Source of the DNA: Rhypophila decipiens
Lineage: Eukaryota; Ascomycota; Sordariomycetes; Sordariales; Naviculisporaceae
DNA length: 64,000 nt
Direction of reading: 5' to 3'
Assembly (NCBI GenBank): GCA_033297075.1
Contig: MU858135.1
Span: 62,001 to 126,000, forward strand
Below, piece after piece: positions 1 through 10,383 of this stretch (the stretch's first letter is position 1; the number at the start of each line of letters is the position of its first letter). The notes below the pieces were generated by a model, which ran no database searches, was not told the DNA's origin, and was given only the letters and a program-made list of their open reading frames with translations. The position numbers and the translations under genes were made by a program.

Positions 1-1621
1 CGGCACTCACGTCGCAGGGATCGCTCTTGGGAGCTATGGCGATATGAAGGCGCAAGCTGCTATCGGCCTTCAAGGGCCACGTTTAGACGGAGTAGCCCCA
101 AAGGCCGGGCTAATTATGCAGAATATCTGGGGAACCCCAGAGTGGGACGTAGCAAGCCAGAAGTTCCTGTCTGCTGGCAAGGCAGACGTTGATGGCAAGG
201 ATCTGAGATACCACACTCTTTTCCTGGACGCTTATTGCGGCTTTCCCTCGGGCGGCTTCGAGACAGACCGCAAGAAATCCAACATGAATATAGCACCCAA
301 AGGTTCCCCGAGACTCCCCAAGACAGCCCTACCCGGAGCTCGGATCCATAACTGCTCATGGGGCGAGGACATGGTAGCCACCAGCGGATACGAGCCACTT
401 GGCCCGGTGGGTGACGAGACGGTGTATCTGGTACCGGACTATTTAATCATTTTTGGTGCGGGCAATTCCGGAGACGACAAGGATGCTAGCAGACTCGCAC
501 CTGACCCGTCGGGCCAAATCTTGGGCTTCGCGGCCGCCAAGAATGTTCTCACCGTCGGGGCGTGCTTCAACCACGGCCAGTACATCAAGAACAAGCCCGA
601 CCCAGGAGAGACGGCCACGAGACCCAACCCGCGCCTTTGGAGCAGCTACCAAGACGGCGGACTACAGGTCTCGTCAAGTAACGTCAGCCGCATGAGCAGC
701 CGTGGCCCACCCAGGGGATTTCCTACGGCCACTCCCGCCCTGATCAAACCGGATGTCGTGGCTCCCGGGATAGCAATCTACTCTGCACAAAGCCGGGCCC
801 AGCTTATGAAGCCAGGGTCCGGAGAAGCCCCAATCCCCAACGAGCTCTGCACCTTCAAGTCAGGCAGCTCTATGGCCGCACCCGTGGTTGCTGGCGCGGC
901 GGCTCTCATCCGCCAGGCCTTGAAAAAGCGCGGGGGGACCTATGCCAATCCCAGTGCAGCTCTGATGAAGGCGCTCATAGTTCAGGGCGCCCTCGACCTT
1001 TCGACCAAGACCGGCATGCTCTGGCAAGGCAACACCGACGCCGCCGGCGGCTCCAACGTCACCAATCCCGAGCGTATTCCTCCAGCGCCCAGCGATATAC
1101 AGGGCTGGGGACGACTTAATATCGCCGAGTCGGTCCATCACGCCGTTGACACGACCTACTGCGTGATCCACGATGTCAAAGCACCTTCATCGCCCTCGTC
1201 ATCTCCAGTCGTCGATCCAAGACTGCAACCGCCATCGGACGCACACGCCTATGATGTGAGAATTTCACCGCCATCAGACGAATCAAGCGGGACATTTACC
1301 AAGGGCCACGTAAAAGCAACACTGTGCTGGACAGACATCCCCGCCGAGACACTACAGAACCAGCTGGCATTGAGTATCACCTACGTCGATGGACGAGCCG
1401 GGTCCGTAGCCGTCGATCCGGACGGCACAGGCACGAATCTGCTCTACCAGCGCATGGCGTGGAACAATGTGCAGAGGCTCGAGATCAAAGATATACCCAC
1501 CACGGCTGGGGCGGTGGATTTGCGGATTCGGGTGGGCGTTGTGAATTTGGTGATTGATCCGATTACGAAGCAAAAGGAGCCGCAGGCTTATGCACTTGTT
1601 TATAAGGTTTGGTACACATGA
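1..1621 (+). CDS. Subtilisin-like serine protease (S8), copy A, 5'-truncated by window edge
   Basis: The reading frame is already open at base 2 with G-T-H-V-A-G-I-A-L-G, the end of the subtilase His box, so base 1 is probably the last base of the catalytic His codon; the Asp box lies outside the window. An ATG at 44 is internal and not the start. The oxyanion Asn is in GAGNSG and the nucleophile in GSSMAAPVVAG (Ser codon 869-871; the usual GTS is GSS). The C-terminal 150 residues have the KP-43-type beta-sandwich pattern (LQNQLALSI, NNVQRLEI, AYALVYKVWY). The seen part is about 540 residues without an intron. It is closest to copy C (shared LGSYG, LDGVAPKA). Family role: endopeptidase. Location and substrate cannot be told. 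It is the first of three tandem paralogues on one strand, so local duplication is inferred. Confidence 0.93.
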   Translation, partial: GTHVAGIALGSYGDMKAQAAIGLQGPRLDGVAPKAGLIMQNIWGTPEWDVASQKFLSAGKADVDGKDLRYHTLFLDAYCGFPSGGFETDRKKSNMNIAPKGSPRLPKTALPGARIHNCSWGEDMVATSGYEPLGPVGDETVYLVPDYLIIFGAGNSGDDKDASRLAPDPSGQILGFAAAKNVLTVGACFNHGQYIKNKPDPGETATRPNPRLWSSYQDGGLQVSSSNVSRMSSRGPPRGFPTATPALIKPDVVAPGIAIYSAQSRAQLMKPGSGEAPIPNELCTFKSGSSMAAPVVAGAAALIRQALKKRGGTYANPSAALMKALIVQGALDLSTKTGMLWQGNTDAAGGSNVTNPERIPPAPSDIQGWGRLNIAESVHHAVDTTYCVIHDVKAPSSPSSSPVVDPRLQPPSDAHAYDVRISPPSDESSGTFTKGHVKATLCWTDIPAETLQNQLALSITYVDGRAGSVAVDPDGTGTNLLYQRMAWNNVQRLEIKDIPTTAGAVDLRIRVGVVNLVIDPITKQKEPQAYALVYKVWYT

Positions 1622-1963
1622 TACGAGGGTTCGTGAAAAGGGGCTTATGGGTTTTTCCTTTGGCATGTGGAAGGGGGAAGGAAAGATACAGAGTTAGGGT
1701 TTGGGTTTAAGTTCTGATTTCCAAGCTCATGTGGTCTTGTACCTCTCATCAAGGTTTTTACTCACGCTCTCATCACAATATAGGCTTTGAGGATAAGATC
1801 AGAGAGTATAAAGTCAGTTTCGAGGGACAAGTTTGGTATTAAAGCAGGGCCATCCCACGGTTAGAAACTTTCCGAGATCCAAATTTGAAGAGTCATCACA
1901 ATACAATATAGTAATATCTCATCATTCGGCCTGATTGTCGTTCATTCACTCTCGGGCGGTAAA
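1622..1963. other. Intergenic region between protease copies A and B
   Basis: 342 bp holding the 3' end of copy A and the upstream region of copy B. No gene is seen. A short TTAGGG-like string near 1690 is isolated and is not a telomeric repeat. Confidence 0.6.
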
Positions 1964-4604
1964 ATGCAGCTGGTTCGGGAAAGCAACCACACAATGCACC
2001 TCTGGTTGCACTGTTCCAACTGGTCCCCTCGACCTACCTCTTCGTGCTCTTCCCAGCGCGGATTCATGGAAAAATCGCCAAGTCTCAAAGCCCATACAAC
2101 AGGTCTGGCTCCAGCCCACGGCCCTTTGAATGGCCTGTCCATCAGCGTCAATGGCCAGAACCTTTCACCAGAGTCCCAGAAGGCGGGAGGGGTCATGTTC
2201 AAGGAGTCGGCGTCCGGAAGCAACTACCTCTTGATCCAGTTCGCTGAACTGCCGGATGCAGAGCAAGAAGCAGCCCTTCGAACATTGCGAGTTCAGGTAA
2301 TCACCAGCCCACTGTTTCAACAGTTTCTATTGTATATCCAGCTCCGTTACTGTGCTAACTTCACTTTCTTGACACTGGTAGTTCTGTCGAATTATTCATC
2401 CCAACAGCTGGCTTGCCAGATTCAAACCAACCGATTTGTCAACTGTCCGCCAACTTCCTTTTGTCATCTATGCCAATGCATATCACGCCCATCTACGTCT
2501 TCCGCCAGGGTTTTCCTCAGCGCTCGTGGAGGAGATTCGGCATCGTCCCGGACCGGCTGAGCTACACGAGGTCCTGATAAGTCTTCACCCAGGAGGGATA
2601 TCACCAGAGGACATGCGCAGCTATCTCGTCTCGAATCTTGGCATCTCTCGGGACAATCTCTTCCTTAGGCTCCAAGGGCTGAGTGGATCACTGAGAGCAG
2701 AAGATATACTCCGAGTAGCCAAGCTCGACCATGTCGCAATAGTGGAGAAAGAGGGTGTCGCCGAACCACATTGCCACCTTACAGAGGGCGTCATCAACCT
2801 CGTCACGGCTCGGGCTACAGCACGTGAACAACTTGTCGGCAATACCAGTAGCAGCCTAACTGGACAGGGCGAGATCATCTGCATCGCTGACAGTGGGTTT
2901 GATAGAGGCGTGGCAGAGGGTGACACAGTACACCCGTCCTTCACCGGACGGGTCCTCAAGCTGGACTCCAGAGTACCCAACACGCGCCGGGGGGTGGTCA
3001 AGTGCAACGACCTATCGGGACACGGCACCCACATTGCCGGCATTGCCCTGGGTCGATACGAAAAGATGGCAAGCCAGGAGCGGATCAAGCTGACAGGCCC
3101 TAGTCTGAACGGCATTGCTCCTGGGGCATCCATGATAATGCAGAAGGTCATGGAGCTTGACCCAGCAACCAACAGACTTATAGTTCGCCTTGGCAGGAGA
3201 GATTACGCCCAGGAGCGTCTATTACTTGATCCATATTACGGCTACCCTGCCCAGTACACCCACGCGGACGGGTGGCTCATCCCAGCTCGACCCAGGAGTG
3301 TAAATGCACAGAGGGTCAAAATACACAACCACTCATTTGGGAGAGACCCCGGGATCGGTGATGGATACCGGGTCGGTTACAACAGCGACGCGTTTGATTT
3401 GGACCATATCATCTTTACGGCTCCTGAGCTTTGTTTGATCCAGGCTGCTGGCAACAATGGCCGCGATCCTGCCATCAAGAAGTATTTCCACTGGACGAGT
3501 GGACAGATAAACTCGGCCGCCTCGGCGAAGAACGTCATCACCGTGGGCGCCTGCTTCAACGGCCAGACCCACCTTCCCCCCGGCACGCCCGACGGGCCGA
3601 AACCTGTAGCGGCTGAACACATGCCGCTCTTCAGCAGCCGTGGGCCTACTATTTGTGCGCAGGGGCAGACAGGGCATGGCAAGACTATAAAGCCCGACGT
3701 AGTGGCGCCAGGTGTGGCCATATATTCGGCCCGGAGCCAGGCACAGATTGGGGACTGGAGCTCTCCAACGGCTCCCATATCGGACGACCGGCTCTTTTCT
3801 CTTCACGACGGAACCAGCATGTCAGCCGCCGTCGTCAGCGGTTCTGTGGCCCTTTTCAGCCAAGCTCTCAAGGCGCGCGGGTTCCCCAGCCCGAGTGCAG
3901 CCTTGATAAAGGCCCTGACCATCAACGGTGCTGTCGACCTGAGCATTCCAGACCCAAAGGCAGGTCGAACCGCTGGCATGCTTATTGTGGATGTACCTGA
4001 CTTGGACTACTTTGGCGACGCCTGCAACCCCCCACCGCTGACCGAGGCGCCAGACGATATCCAAGGGTTTGGCAGGATTGATGTTGGCGACTCGACCGAA
4101 AACATTCTCGACACCAAGCTGGCCGGCATGGTCGACGCCGGAGCGGACCCCAGACTGCCTTCCACAGATCCCCTCGGCCCCATTGGCCTACCGGGGGCAG
4201 TCAAACGGTACGAGGTGCGCATTCCGCCGCCACCTGACTGGGCCAAGGTATCAGCGACAGCGGCAGTGCACCTAAAAGCCACACTGGCGTTCATCGACTA
4301 CCCAGGCGAAGGCCTGCAGAACCAGCTCGCCCTCAGCATCGAGTGCTCAGACCCGGCGCTGGCAAAGAAAAAGAACACGTCGGTCCGTGATCCCGGCGAC
4401 GCCCGCAAGGACCGCATGTTTAACAATAACGTGCAAAAGCTCATCGTCAGGGACATTGGACAGTTTGTTGACGAGCAGACACCCATCCTGGCCAACGTCG
4501 TGGTGACCTCGATAAGGATCTGCGACAATCCGTGGACCAAGAAAAAATGCCCTCTGCCTTTTGCGGTGTGTTGGAAGGTCTGGTATACGGGGCATGAGCC
4601 GTAA
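1964..4604 (+). CDS. Subtilisin-like serine protease (S8), copy B
   Basis: Two exons, 1964-2296 and 2382-4604; the 85-bp intron has GTAATC, branch-like TGCTAAC and TAG. The spliced protein is 851 aa. The start at 1964 has a good context (AAAATG); ATG 2066 would give an N-terminus more like copy C, so the start is uncertain. An N-terminal domain of about 230 residues with the segment SWLARF...VRQLPFVIYAN precedes the catalytic domain: Asp281 (CIADSGFD), His325 (GHGTHIAGIALG), Asn in AAGNNG, Ser590 (GTSMSAAVVSG). The Pro that normally follows in GTSMAAP is Ala here. A C-terminal beta-sandwich (GLQNQLALSI, NNVQKLIV) completes a KP-43-like layout. No signal peptide is evident, so an intracellular role is possible. 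It is the most diverged of the three copies. Confidence 0.9.
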
Positions 4605-5176
4605 GTCGTGTGTTGGCGAGCACGTGGAAAGAATGAAGGCGGATGGTAGAAAGAATTAACATAACTCACAACTAATAACGTTACTACTAGTTACATCAAA
4701 TATAACGTTAACATAAAGTATGAATGATTATCTATAGAACGAATGAAATAACCTTGATGGCGAAAGTAAATACTACGTAATAGCGTCAAAAAAGAAGACA
4801 CTTCATTACATGTCGTAAGTCGCTGTTATAGTGATGAGTGATAGTTTAAAGGCAGCCTTCAGGTCATCCAATAGGACAATCATGGAGAAATGTTAGTCTC
4901 ACACAGTGCGAGCTTTTGTCTTGTCCCAACTCCGCTAGCCTTATCGGGCATTTTTGCCAATTTATTGTCTCTTATTGAGTTTCAAGCCTTCAGCACCTGC
5001 TCGCAGTCCATGTGCTAGCCCCCTTCTGCTCCTGCCTCCATCGTTGCCTTGGACGCGGCAAAGAACTTCCCATATTCTCTCTCAAACTGATCGCAGACGG
5101 GCGTGAACTTTTGCAAGCTCAGTCTAACTGAATCCCGCGTTACTTCAGTCTCGTACTTGGACACAGCTAGGTCAAC
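4605..5176. other. Intergenic region between protease copies B and C
   Basis: 572 bp, AT-rich just after copy B (about 4660-4820), turning mixed in front of copy C. No coding region or RNA gene is seen. Confidence 0.6.
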
Positions 5177-7784
5177 ATGGATTCCGCTGAAGCAACCGAC
5201 TCTCCAGGTGTCACCATAGGAGTCAACGGCCATACTATTACGCCAGAGTCACAAATGCCGGGTGGTGATCTCTTCAACGAGTCTGCCTCTAGCAACTATA
5301 TCCTCGTCCAGCTTACCGATCTGCCCACCGTGGATCAAGAAAAGGAGCTCCATGAGCTCCATGTGCAAGTATGCCATCTTCACAATCCCTTTTGCGCATC
5401 TCTTTCTTCGCCCTGTTAGCAAAATCCTTACGTTACTCTAGTTTTGCTCCGTCATTCCCCCCACTAGCTGGCTGGCAAAATACGAGCCCAGTGATCTCTC
5501 ACCAGTTCGAGACCTCCCTTTTGTAGTCTATGCAAATCCATACCATGAGAGTCTGTCGCTCAACCCAGCATGGCTCGATCAACTCATGGAGGAAAGAGGC
5601 CCACAAGGTTTGGTCGGAGCGCCCGGGACACCCACCACAGCAGCACCGGCTGAACTTCACGACGTGGTCATTATGCTCCATGCACGAGCGCGAACGCCAG
5701 AAGAGATGCTCAACTATCTGGTATCTGACCTTGGCATCCCCAAAGATCGCCTCTTTCTTGAAATCATGTCGCTCAAGGGATCCCTCGCGGCTTCCGAGAT
5801 TCTGCGGATTTCCAAGATGGACGATGTCAAGAGCATCCATCCAGAGCCGCGTGTGGAGTCTTTCAGCCACCTGGTATATCACACCATCCGCGCTACGCTG
5901 CCCGAGGCGAGAGGCAACTTCATGGAGGTGGTCGAAGACGGGGATCACACCGGGCCGGCTCCTATGCAGGTGGACGAAGACTTTGACGGCGACGACGAGA
6001 TTATCACAATCGCAGACTCGGGTCTGGACGACGGCAGGATTCAGAAGGGGCCGAACGACATGATGGATCTCCACCCCTTCTTCAAAGACCGAATCATCCT
6101 TTTAGATGCCAGATCAAACGGAACGGGCCTTGACTTCAAGGGAAACTTCATAACACGAGCTGGGAAGACGGACGATTGGACCGGTCACGGAACGTACGTC
6201 GCCGGGATCGCTTTGGGCTCGTATGGAGAGCTCCAAGCCTCCCCAGCAATTCAGGCTTTAGGATCGCGGCTCGATGGTGTCGCACCCAAGGCTTCCCTCG
6301 TCATGCAAGCCATCATGGGATGTCCCTCTTGGGACGCCACGACAAGGAGATACCGAGGACCACCGGTACAGCTAAAGCCCGAGAACTTTGCCGTTGCCAA
6401 AGTCTATCTTGACCCCTTCTACGGCTACCCAGCCAACTACCTAGCTACTGGAGTGCCGGGGAGCACCGTCCCTATCCCAGACCCGAACAGTACAGTCAAG
6501 TATCGTTGGAGGGCCCGCATCCACAGCAACTCCACCGGAGGAATACCAACTCAAACAAGCCATGGCTATGCCCCAGGAGGAACTCGACTAGACGAGATGT
6601 TATACAGACTTCCAGACTACCTGCTCCTCTATGCCGCCGGCAACGAAGGTGACGATCCCGACGTCGTGCAACATTTTCCCGACGGGCAAATCACGGGCAG
6701 TGCGTCTGCCAAAAACGTCCTCACGGTCGGCGCCTGCTTCAACGATCAGTACGTCAGGGTCAGAAACCCGCCCCCGGGTCCTCTCTGGAATGCCTACAGA
6801 TCCCAAGCTAGAGGCGGGGAGATGGTCGAGTCCCGACACGTTCCTCGGTTCAGCTGCCGGGGCCCAGTTGCCAGCACGAACCCGTCGGCACCATACCGCG
6901 ACATCATCAAGCCCGACATTGTCGCCCCGGGGGTAGCCATCTACTCGGCCCTGAGCCAGGCTGTCCTAGAAGGTGTGCCGCGAAAGAGGGCCGGGGTCGC
7001 CCCCGAACCAGGCGATACCTACTGCAAGTTCGGAACTGGTACGAGCATGGCCGTTCCGGTCGTCGCGGGTGCAGCTGCACTGCTCCGCCAGGCCCTCAGG
7101 CGGCGAAACTGTCCCGACCCCTCTGCTGCCCTCCTCAAGGCGCTCATCATAAACGGCGCAGTCGACCTTTCGCGCTATCGGCCAAAAGGGGCCGTTTGGC
7201 CAGGAAACCCCACCACAAACGGGGGCGCCAACCTGCTCACAAAGGACGACATGGAGCCGGCGCCTTCGAATGCTCAGGGCTTTGGCCGGCTCAACATTGC
7301 CGATTCGCTTGAGAATGTCACCGACACCACCCACTGCGGCTGGACGGATATCAAATTCGGCTCCGTTGAAGCTTTGCAGCCCGATCAGACTCCACCAGCT
7401 GAACATATCTATCCGGGTGATATCGCGCCGCCGCCGGCCCACCAGCTTCACTCGCACGTGGCCAATCTCAAAGTCACACTCGCATGGAACGATCTGCAGG
7501 GAGAGGGTCTTCAGAATCGCCTTGCACTGAGGATCGAGTTTCCCGATCCAAGGTTCAACATCGCTGTTGGCCCGGGGGGTGATGCAAGGCTGGCCAGAAT
7601 GGCGAATAACAATGTGCAGAAGCTCGAGGTGCGGAATATCAAGCTCTCGGCTGGGCTTGCGTTTCAGGCCCGAATCTTTGTGCGGGCGGATAATATCAAC
7701 GTGGATGTTGTCAGAGGGGTCAAGGTCGCCCAAGGGTATGCCATTTGCTGGAAGATTTGGTATTCCGTCGAGGGAACGCCCTGA
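5177..7784 (+). CDS. Subtilisin-like serine protease (S8), copy C
   Basis: Two exons, 5177-5368 and 5442-7784, spliced to 844 aa. The 73-bp intron sits in phase 0 right after LHVQ, matching LRVQ in copy B, so the intron predates the duplication. Start ATG 5177 has the context CAACATGG and is followed by the conserved VNG...TPES motif. Catalytic residues are Asp256 (IADSGLDDG), His313 (GHGTYVAGIALG; the second His of HGTH is Tyr, the catalytic one is kept), Asn in AAGNEG and Ser599 (GTGTSMAVPVVAG). The C-terminal KP-43-like sandwich has GLQNRLALRI and NNVQKLEV. All triad residues are present, so an active enzyme is expected. No signal peptide is seen. Substrate unknown. Confidence 0.93.
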
Positions 7785-8138
7785 AGCTTGGAAGAGATAT
7801 CAGGAGGATAGCAAGACTGTTGGATATCCAAAAGAATGTATTGGCAGATGTTGGGGAGTATGACATGAAATGAGTAGCCTAGGACAGATTTACTTGCTCT
7901 TTTTTCTTTCTTGCTTCCTTTCATATAAAGAAAAGAAAGAAAACATGTAACGTAGGGACATTCAGATGTACAAGCCAAGGTTGCAGTCCACAGTCATAAA
8001 CAGACCGCCATGTGATGAGGTAACGTTATGTTATCGAGACAGGCCATACATCGATCCAATTACTCAAAGCCAGTCTAAACAGCCTATTCAACCGTCGAAA
8101 CGTCATCCAGGCACTCCTATGCCCATCAGATACATGCA

Positions 8139-9098
8139 CTACTTGACCTTGACCCCTTCATGCCCGTCATGATCTCCCATCCTCGACTCGGAACCCGCCA
8201 TAACAGCAGCAACATTCCTTCTCGCATACCCGCCCCAAAGCAACCAACTACTCCAGCCCGCCAGCAACGCCCAAAACCAGCTCAAACTAAGATACGTACT
8301 CAATGCCTTTCCTTGCACCCATGGATCATGCTTTTCCCTGTTCCCCTGGCTAGTCGTCCAGTCCCCGTTGTTCGGCGCGCTCTGGATCAACCCCTCAATT
8401 GCATAAAACTGCGCGATCAGAGCAGTAATAATCCCGGCTATGATTAAAGGGTTAAGGATAGTGGGAAGGATTGTCAAAATCTTGGGAAAGTCGTGGATAT
8501 GCTTGAGGTGGTTTGCCCCGTTTCCGTTTTCGGGACTTGGTCGGGAGCGGTATTTCAGACTGTCGGAGAGATTGGTGACAAAGAGGATTAGGATCGCAAG
8601 CATGGATACACCGAGAAAGACGGCCGACGCGACGAGGTAGTTGCCTGAGAGGTGGATTTGTTGACATTGTCGCGCGTCGCCTACGTTGGTGGCCAAGTTG
8701 GTGCCTAGCGTGCTTGGGAGCTCGCAGGATGTTTTGTTGAGTCCGTAGAGCTGGTAATGCGTGCAGGTGGTGGTGTATATCAGGTTTGTTGGCGCAGGGG
8801 GCGGTTGGTTGTCTGGTTGGTCTTGGTCGCCTTCGTCCGAGGTGGTGGAGTTGGTTGTTGTCGAGGATGGCTCATCGTCGGCAGGAACTGGCGAGCCAAT
8901 GCAGATTTGGAACGGGGACCGGAAGAGCGTGTAGATGGGTGCTTTTTGCGATATTGCGTTGGTGTTGTCTGGGTATTGGTCTCGGGAGGCCCATTCTGGT
9001 GATGTTACCGAGAGGAGAGAAAAGGTAAAGGCTAGCAGGGCGAATAAAAAGGGAAGAATGCCCGCGATTGCGCGTTTGGATGGTTTGGAACGGGCCAT
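8139..9098 (-). CDS. Tetraspan membrane protein, SUR7/claudin-like topology
   Basis: Intronless, 319 aa. ATG at 9098 gives MARSKPSKR, a basic cytoplasmic start before the first membrane segment (about residues 10-30, GILPFLFALLAFTFSLLSV). A long, probably extracellular loop rich in Ser/Thr/Pro/Asp carries several Cys and N-glycosylation sequons. Three further hydrophobic segments follow around residues 163-185, 218-242 and 275-300, then a polar tail. Four spans with a Cys-containing first loop resemble fungal SUR7/PalI and claudin-like proteins, but I do not recognise a diagnostic signature, so only the topology is claimed. It lies convergent with protease copy C, with about 350 bp between the stop codons. 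Confidence 0.8.
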   Translation of the reverse strand: MARSKPSKRAIAGILPFLFALLAFTFSLLSVTSPEWASRDQYPDNTNAISQKAPIYTLFRSPFQICIGSPVPADDEPSSTTTNSTTSDEGDQDQPDNQPPPAPTNLIYTTTCTHYQLYGLNKTSCELPSTLGTNLATNVGDARQCQQIHLSGNYLVASAVFLGVSMLAILILFVTNLSDSLKYRSRPSPENGNGANHLKHIHDFPKILTILPTILNPLIIAGIITALIAQFYAIEGLIQSAPNNGDWTTSQGNREKHDPWVQGKALSTYLSLSWFWALLAGWSSWLLWGGYARRNVAAVMAGSESRMGDHDGHEGVKVK

Positions 9099-9238
9099 GT
9101 CGACGTCTCGCAAAGTCACAGCAACTTCACTTTTGCTGATTGTGCGGTTGCGGTGACGAACAAGTTTTGGATATTCGCGTCTTGGAAACACGCACAAGAT
9201 GAGCTCTCGGGCGCGTTGAAGCCAGGCCCAGGCAACTC

Positions 9239-9264
9239 TTTTTTTTTTTTTTTTTTTTTTTTTT
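9239..9264 (+). repeat. Poly-T tract, 26 bases
   Basis: An uninterrupted run of 26 T lies 140 bp upstream of the tetraspan gene start (poly-A on that gene's strand). The length is prone to sequencing error. It could be a promoter dA:dT tract or the tail of an old retroposed copy; no element body is visible next to it. Confidence 0.95.
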
Positions 9265-10383
9265 GCTCTTTATTTTCTCCGAGACATTCCCGTCCACCGG
9301 CGTCTAGTTCATTGGCTTCCAGACCACGCCACAACGTCCAAGCACCTTGGTGACAACTGTATGTACTGTACATGGGAAATCTGGCCAATCTGGCCTAGCG
9401 TTGTGAAGAACCATGAGATGGTCTCCTGCAGCTGCACCTCTCAGCTGTCATCAGGTTACCTTCTGACCACCGAACCTTTCCTCTTTTGGACTGTGGACGT
9501 TGGTGGCTGAGCTGAACTTGAACTGCATGATGATTGTGCCCCGAATGTTCTGCGCGTGCAGCTAGCAAAGAAATGACGAGAAACTCTCGGATAAGGCCCA
9601 CTTTGGTTTCGGCTTTTGTCTTGATCGTAGGGCTGGACCCCGGCAGTTGACATGGAGAAATGAGATTTTCACAAGCTTTCTGGCACAGCCAATGAGGCTG
9701 CGATGTTTGCTGGATTTCATCCAAGTGGCTATCCGTACAGGTGATTCAATTCACTCTGGAGCGGACTGCCAGGTATTCCCCCCTCAACGACTGGATTTGT
9801 ACCCCGTATCGATTCTTCTTACCTCATGGTAGTGAAAAGTAGTCCCTTATCGCTGGTCTTTGCATCCACCCAACTTGAACAATGGAGTTACACTTTGACA
9901 TGGTCGCACATGCGCTGCATCAGGTAGGGAGATGAGCCCGGTGACGAGGGTTAGGGTTCACTGCGGGAGACCTCGGCTGGGAGCCAAGAATTAGTTGCCG
10001 GGTCACGAGATCTTGGCAGCAAAGGAAGTCATGTCAACAAACCCCCTTTTGGACCTGGAGTAAATCAAGTTTCCGACTTTATAGCACCGCATCTTCAACC
10101 TGTTAATAATCAGACTTTGTTCTGTCTTTTGGCGGTATAATTCACGTTCCTGTCTTCTCTTGTATGCAATGGTACGAACAATATTATATGGGAATTATAA
10201 ATACGTTAACGTTACAGAAAAAGCCAAGTTTACTAATAACAGCTAGCTGCAATCGTGGCTCATTACATGAACTAAGGGACCTCAATGAGCGAGTTTTATC
10301 ATAAAGAAAGAACTAGCATGGAAAGCAACGTAACTTGAGCATCCCTTTTGGCTCTGCAAATGAAAAGCAAGACGATTGAAAGA
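9265..10383. other. Intergenic region before the DUF6603 gene
   Basis: About 1.1 kb between the tetraspan promoter and the 3' end of the DUF6603 gene. AT-rich near 10080-10330. I see no gene, tRNA or repeat. Confidence 0.6.

Noticed and set aside
860..1171. Long minus-strand frame opposite protease copy A (and similar antisense frames opposite B, C and the giant genes)
   Set aside because: Antisense shadows of GC-biased coding sequence; no motifs of their own.
9940..9965. GGTTAGGGTT telomere-like string
   Set aside because: Two partial units only; no array, so not an interstitial telomere.
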